From: Scatosoma sp045613545
GTDB taxonomy: Bacteria; Bacillota; Clostridia; Christensenellales; Borkfalkiaceae
Assembly (NCBI GenBank): GCA_045613545.1
Contig: JAZLBD010000017.1
Location: 1-60,638 of the forward strand
Direction: 5' to 3'
DNA length: 60,638 bases
The notes under the pieces are model-generated. The model saw nothing but the letters and a program-made list of their open reading frames with translations. It searched no databases and was not told the DNA's origin. Position numbers and translations under genes: made by a program. This document shows, in pieces, positions 58,018 through 60,638 of the stretch (position 1 is its first letter; the number at the start of each line of letters is the position of its first letter).

Positions 58018-58136
58018 GAGGAGTGTACTCGCCGTTGGCGAGAGCGTCGCGTTGCCGTCAAGTCTTGCCTTTTCATTTTTTAAGAAAAACGGACAACGCT
58101 CGCGCGTAAGGAGGGTAGCGACGGAATAGCGAAGAA
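58018..58136 (+). repeat. Possible degenerate third tRNA-tail-like structured repeat
   Basis: CTCGCC-GTT-GGCGAG (58029-58043) is a perfect hairpin in the place held by hairpin 1 of the two better elements, preceded by GCAGAGGAGTG-like sequence resembling a tRNA 3' end. TTGCCGTCAAGT matches the hairpin-2 region of the tRNA-Ser copy (12 nt). GCGTTG/CAACGC further pairs. The GGCTCC-7-GAATCC end is not found, so this is at best a remnant. Confidence 0.4.
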
Positions 58137-58189
58137 TGAGCGTCACCACCGCTAATACGATGTTTCAAGCGATCACCTCAACCACACAC

Positions 58190-58221
58190 AAAAAGGACAT
58201 ACCATCTAGTATGTCCTTTTT
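58190..58221 (-). terminator. Terminator beyond the tRNA-Tyr tail element
   Basis: AAAAAGGACATAC pairs with GTATGTCCTTTTT on the minus strand. It follows the element's copied tRNA 3' end just as the first terminator follows the real tRNA-Tyr. Confidence 0.88.
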
Positions 58222-58222
58222 G

Positions 58223-58359
58223 TGGTGGGCAGAGGTGGATTCGGCGCCTGTGCGCCCTTCCCCGCTAAATAGTGGGGGTCCACTATTTATTTTGCTACGC
58301 AAAACACTTTGCTTTGCAAAGTGGCTCCTCTTTTCGAATCCACCTTTATCGCCCATACC
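58223..58359 (-). repeat. tRNA-tail element, tRNA-Tyr copy
   Basis: Plus-strand order: 58223-58242 is an exact 20-nt copy of the tRNA-Tyr 3' end (58391-58410), with the preceding TTTTTG also shared. Hairpin 1 is GGCGC-CTGT-GCGCC (58243-58256), followed by CCCCGCT. Hairpin 2 is TAAATAGTG/CACTATTTA (58266-58289). An extra hairpin is TTTTGC-TAC-GCAAAA (58290-58304). Hairpin 3 is CACTTTGC-TTT-GCAAAGTG (58305-58323). GGCTCC (58323-58328), exactly 7 nt, then GAATCCACC (58336-58344) complete the inverted tail, and GCCCA follows. In RNA from the tRNA strand, TGGGC...GGTGGATTCG would pair with CGAATCCACC...GCCCA and leave CCA unpaired, like a tRNA acceptor end. Confidence 0.78.
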
Positions 58360-58389
58360 AAAAAAAGCACCCCTTACGAGGTGCTTTTT
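58360..58389 (-). terminator. Terminator of the Asp-Phe-Thr-Tyr tRNA operon
   Basis: AAAAAGCACCTCGTAAGGGGTGCTTTTTTT on the minus strand: a GCACC/GGTGC stem with A/T flanks, directly after the tRNA-Tyr CCA. Confidence 0.88.
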
Positions 58390-58390
58390 G

Positions 58391-58475
58391 TGGTGGGCAG
58401 AGGTGGATTCGAACCACCGAAGTCGAAGACGTCAGATTTACAGTCTGATCCATTTGGCCACTCTGGAATCTGCCC
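58391..58475 (-). tRNA. tRNA-Tyr (GUA)
   Basis: Class II tRNA on the minus strand: acceptor GGGCAGA/TCTGCCC, A discriminator and encoded CCA, anticodon loop CTGTAAA (anticodon GUA), variable arm GTCTTCGAC, T arm GGTTCGAATCC. Last gene of the four-tRNA unit; its 3' 20 nt recur at 58223-58242. Confidence 0.95.
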
Positions 58476-58506
58476 TTGTTCGATGTAGCTTTCTTTCAGC
58501 AAATTG

Positions 58507-58582
58507 TGGAGCCGGTGATTGGACTCGAACCCACAACCTGCTGATTACAAATCAGCTGCTCTGCCAATTGAGCTACACCGGC
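58507..58582 (-). tRNA. tRNA-Thr (UGU)
   Basis: Acceptor GCCGGTG/CACCGGC with U discriminator and encoded CCA, D arm AGCTCAATTGGCAGAGC, anticodon loop TTTGTAA (anticodon UGU), T arm GGTTCGAGTCC. Confidence 0.95.
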
Positions 58583-58585
58583 GTG

Positions 58586-58662
58586 TGGTGCCTTGAGGTG
58601 GAATTGAACCATCGACAGACAGATTTTCAGTCTGTTGCTCTACCAACTGAGCTATCAAGGCA
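58586..58662 (-). tRNA. tRNA-Phe (GAA)
   Basis: Acceptor TGCCTTG/CAAGGCA with A discriminator and encoded CCA, anticodon loop CTGAAAA (anticodon GAA), T arm GGTTCAATTCC. Only 3 bp separate it from tRNA-Thr and from tRNA-Asp. Confidence 0.95.
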
Positions 58663-58665
58663 TAG

Positions 58666-58742
58666 TGGCGACCCAGAACGGGCTCGAACCGTCGACCTCC
58701 AGCGTGACAGGCTGGCGCTCTAACCAACTGAGCTATTGGGCC
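58666..58742 (-). tRNA. tRNA-Asp (GUC)
   Basis: Acceptor GGCCCAA with TGGGTC on the 3' side, G discriminator and encoded CCA, anticodon loop CTGTCAC (anticodon GUC), T arm GGTTCGAGCCC. First gene of the Asp-Phe-Thr-Tyr unit. Confidence 0.95.
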
Positions 58743-58776
58743 ATCGCCATAAGCACTCTCAAACAAGTGCTTGTAT

Positions 58777-58805
58777 ATAATAATCTATTTCAGCATTTTT
58801 GTCAA
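58777..58805 (-). promoter_or_regulatory. Promoter of the Asp-Phe-Thr-Tyr tRNA unit
   Basis: Minus-strand TTGACA (58800-58805), 17 bp, TATTAT (58777-58782), about 35 bp before tRNA-Asp. Confidence 0.8.
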
Positions 58806-58888
58806 GCATTTTTTTGCCTTTTTTACATAATTTTTAAAAGTTTTTTCAACTTTTTTTAAACGGTAATAAATGCTCTATTTTTTATAAG

Positions 58889-58939
58889 GCAGGCATACGT
58901 TAAAAAGCATCAAAAAATGATTTCAACGCATACCTGCCC
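58889..58939 (-). terminator. Terminator of the serine dehydratase gene
   Basis: GGCAGGTATGCGTT pairs with AACGTATGCCTGCC (one mismatch) around an AT-rich loop on the minus strand, followed by an A/T-rich stretch, just after the sdaA stop. Part of the 5' arm is the repeat copied upstream of the gene. Confidence 0.75.
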
Positions 58940-58949
58940 CCTTCATTTT
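58924..58949. repeat. Direct repeat flanking sdaA (downstream copy)
   Basis: CAACGCATACCTGCCCCC then TTCATTTT matches 60235-60260 at 24 of 26 positions in the same orientation. The two copies enclose sdaA with its promoter and stop codon. Confidence 0.6.
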
Positions 58950-60138
58950 ACTTTTGATAAAGTTTTGCAAGACCGCCTTCTGCCGTTTCTCTGTACGATT
59001 TATTCAGGTCTTTTCCCGTTTCATACATCGTTTGTATAACCAGGTCAAAAGAAATCTTTCTACTGTCCGATAAAAAGTACGCAAGGGACGCCGCATTGAT
59101 TGCACGCATCGCCGCAACCGCGTTTCGTTCGATACAAGGGATTTGCACCAAACCGCAAATCGGGTCACACGTCAACCCCAAGTGGTGTTCCATTGCCACC
59201 TCAGCAGCGTACTCTATTTGGCCCAAGGACAAGCCACGCAATTCCGCCAAGGCCGCCGTCGCCATACAGCATGCGCTGCCAATTTCGGCCTGACAACCAC
59301 ATTCAGCGCCTGATATAGATGCGTTCGTCTTAATCAAGTTACCGATCAAACCCGCCGTTGCAAGCGCATTTACAATCTGTTCGTCGCTGTATCCTTGCTT
59401 CTCCTGAGAATACTTTAATACTGCTGGTAAAACGCCGCACGCGCCGCAAGTAGGCGCAGTTACAATTGTACCGCCAGCCGCGTTTTCTTCGCTAACAGCA
59501 AACGCATAAGCGCACACAAGACGGTTTTCACGGATCTCTGCCCCTTCATTCTCCACAATGCCATCATAGAGAACTTTCGCGCGTCTTTCCACCTCTAAGC
59601 CGCCAGGCAAGATTCCCGTTTGCTGTACGCCATGCATAACAGCCGCCTGCATCGTTTGCCAAACCTCAAGCAAATAAGCGCGCAAATCTTCCCCTTCGCA
59701 CTCAAATACGTAATCGCATAAGCGTATACCTTTTGTTTCGCAATAGGCACGAATTTCCGCCATTGTTGACAAGGGATACACTTCTTTGCCTTCTTCACTG
59801 ATTTCACCCTCTATGCGAATAGCCCCGCCACCAACGCTGTAAACACGCATTTCTGACAGCTTTGAGGCACCCATGTACGCGATCAAGTCCATTGTGTTGG
59901 GATGTAAACACTCGGTATTTTCATCATATTCAATCGTCACGTTGCTCAGTACACTCTCGATTACTTTACCTGTACCATGGCCATCACCCGTTTTAGCAAG
60001 CGAACCATAAAGGCGCACCACAAATGCGTCCGCGTTAGGATTTTGCTGTAAAAACAGCTTACAAGCACGTTCAGGCCCGATTGTATGGGAGGAAGAAGGC
60101 CCCTTCCCGATTCTGTATAATTCTTTCAAAGAATACAT
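58948..60138 (-). CDS. sdaA: L-serine ammonia-lyase (single-chain, iron-sulfur type)
   Basis: 396 residues. The N-terminal (beta-type) part has YRIGKGPSSSHTIGPERA and KTGDGHGTGK. The C-terminal (alpha-type) part has GGTIVTAPTCGACGVLPAVL, ASISGAECGCQAEIGSACC and HHLGLTCDPICGLVQIPCIE with the cluster cysteines. It deaminates serine to pyruvate with a 4Fe-4S cluster and is oxygen-sensitive, in keeping with anaerobic growth. Start ATG 60138 follows GAGGTGGCGT. It has its own promoter and terminator and is bounded by 26-bp direct repeats, so it may be an inserted cassette after the rplQ operon. Confidence 0.93.
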   Translation of the reverse strand: MYSLKELYRIGKGPSSSHTIGPERACKLFLQQNPNADAFVVRLYGSLAKTGDGHGTGKVIESVLSNVTIEYDENTECLHPNTMDLIAYMGASKLSEMRVYSVGGGAIRIEGEISEEGKEVYPLSTMAEIRAYCETKGIRLCDYVFECEGEDLRAYLLEVWQTMQAAVMHGVQQTGILPGGLEVERRAKVLYDGIVENEGAEIRENRLVCAYAFAVSEENAAGGTIVTAPTCGACGVLPAVLKYSQEKQGYSDEQIVNALATAGLIGNLIKTNASISGAECGCQAEIGSACCMATAALAELRGLSLGQIEYAAEVAMEHHLGLTCDPICGLVQIPCIERNAVAAMRAINAASLAYFLSDSRKISFDLVIQTMYETGKDLNKSYRETAEGGLAKLYQK

Positions 60139-60168
60139 ACGCCACCTCGACGATTAATCTCTATCATT

Positions 60169-60197
60169 ATTATATCACAAATTCTTCCTTTTGTAAA
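60169..60197 (-). promoter_or_regulatory. Promoter of sdaA
   Basis: Minus-strand TTTACA (60192-60197), 17 bp, TATAAT (60169-60174), about 30 bp before the start codon. Confidence 0.8.
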
Positions 60198-60234
60198 GAG
60201 TGAAGCGCAAATTTTTTTTCAGCTTTTTGAAACT

Positions 60235-60260
60235 CAACGCGTACATGCCCCCTTCATTTT
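60235..60260. repeat. Direct repeat flanking sdaA (upstream copy)
   Basis: CAACGCGTACATGCCCCC then TTCATTTT differs from 58924-58949 at two positions. It lies between the rplQ terminator and the sdaA promoter. Confidence 0.6.
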
Positions 60261-60273
60261 GTGAAATTTCGGC

Positions 60274-60315
60274 AAAACAAAAATCCCCATACACAACCGT
60301 GTACGGGGATTTGTT
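60274..60315 (-). terminator. Terminator of the rplQ operon
   Basis: AAATCCCCGTACAC pairs with GTGTATGGGGATTT (one mismatch) on the minus strand, followed by TTGTTTTG, shortly after the rplQ stop. Confidence 0.85.
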
Positions 60316-60329
60316 TGCTAATAATGCAA

Positions 60330-60638
60330 TTATACCAATTCGATAACTGCCATTTCAGCGCCGTCACCACGACGTTCACCAAGAAGGTAAATTCTGGTGT
60401 AGCCGCCACCCTGGCCAAGTTCTTCCTTACGAGCCGCATACTTAGGTGCGATTTCGTTGAAGAGTTTGTCCATCAAGGGGTGCTGAACTTCAGCCGTTCT
60501 AGCCTTGAATTCGCTCTTCTTTTCGTGAAATTCCTTGATTTCCTGCAAATCGTAGGTTTTAGCCATGATTGCACGACGAGCTGCAAGCTTCTTAGCACCG
60601 TCTTTTACATTTTTAACGGTAACTTCTTTGCCTTTAGC
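60330..60638 (-). CDS. rplQ: 50S ribosomal protein L17, 5' partial
   Basis: The frame is open to the window edge, so 102 C-terminal residues are seen and the start lies beyond 60638. LFNEIAPKYAARKEELGQGG, GYTRIYLLGERRGDGAEMAV and IELV at the end are the L17 signature. An ATG at 60566 is internal. L17 is the usual last gene of the rpsK-rpsD-rpoA-rplQ operon; a terminator follows. It has a lysine-rich middle (EIKEFHEKKSEFKARTAEV) in place of the usual shorter link. Confidence 0.94.
   Translation of the reverse strand, partial: AKGKEVTVKNVKDGAKKLAARRAIMAKTYDLQEIKEFHEKKSEFKARTAEVQHPLMDKLFNEIAPKYAARKEELGQGGGYTRIYLLGERRGDGAEMAVIELV

Noticed and set aside
58136..58723. A 195-codon plus-strand frame containing FLWWAEVDSNHRS-type sequence
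   Set aside because: It is a translation across the tRNA-tail element and the complements of tRNA-Tyr, tRNA-Thr, tRNA-Phe and tRNA-Asp, a common false gene call.
1..60638. CRISPR arrays, rRNA genes, transposase genes
   Set aside because: No regularly spaced repeats, no rRNA-like sequence and no transposase or integrase motif were seen on either strand.

Overview
The window looks like chromosome of an anaerobic, spore-forming Bacillota (Clostridia type) that I cannot place further. The evidence is the conserved Bacillus/Clostridium block yicC-gmk-rpoZ-priA-def-fmt-rsmB-rlmN-rpe-spoVM with divergent rpmB / asp23-fakA and recG nearby; strong consensus sigma-A promoters (TTGACA-17/18-TATAAT) and U-run terminators; and anaerobic metabolism (pyruvate formate-lyase, Fe-S type serine dehydratase, minimal Sms Fe-S assembly pair). 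Most genes lie on the minus strand.

Layout. 1-1060: 3' end of an AT-rich P-loop kinase gene, a structured repeat carrying a copy of a tRNA 3' end, and tRNA-Ser. 1062-7540: degV (FakB type), minD with a candidate minE, recG, fakA, asp23. 7650-21740: rpmB, then M19 dipeptidase, a 25-codon spoVM, rpe, rlmN, rsmB, fmt, def, priA, rpoZ, gmk, yicC, ligA and pcrA. 21800-33130: rpsU, a fused ABC transporter, two convergent M18 aminopeptidases, smsC-smsB, a YgjP-type peptidase, galE and a CNNM/CBS protein. 33128-42720: a DUF3899 gene and an oligopeptide ABC operon (oppA-B-C-D-F) in which A, C, D and F are all much larger than usual. 43097-50160: cysteine synthase, zinc-ribbon protein, tcdA, a P-type ATPase behind a probable Mn2+ (yybP-ykoY) riboswitch, a family 8 glycosyltransferase and a ComEC-like hydrolase. 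50218-53690: pyruvate formate-lyase split into catalytic body and separate glycyl-radical domain, with a thioredoxin-like protein and activase, behind a leader terminator. 53732-57093: a cassette of micro-lipoprotein, HprK-like kinase, PqqD-like protein, S24/S26-type peptidase and ABC exporter. 57239-58360: an interrupted small gene, a double-HTH regulator and structured repeats. 58391-60638: tRNAs Asp-Phe-Thr-Tyr, serine dehydratase and the end of rplQ.

The most unusual signal is a pair of about 140-165 bp elements just downstream of tRNA-Ser and tRNA-Tyr. Each carries a 20-nt exact copy of the 3' end of its own neighbouring tRNA, then hairpins in the same order, a conserved GGCTCC, exactly 7 nt, then GAATCC starting an inverted copy of the same tRNA tail. 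The hairpin sequences differ but their positions and pairing are kept. As RNA read from the tRNA strand, each would close into a multi-branched fold ending in the tRNA's own CCA.

Other points: a start-codon-sequestering stem at spoVM, a probable leaderless pcrA mRNA, an expanded Opp system, a split PFL, and an undefined peptide-modification/export cassette. Function calls rest on motifs and gene order read by eye; no database search was run.
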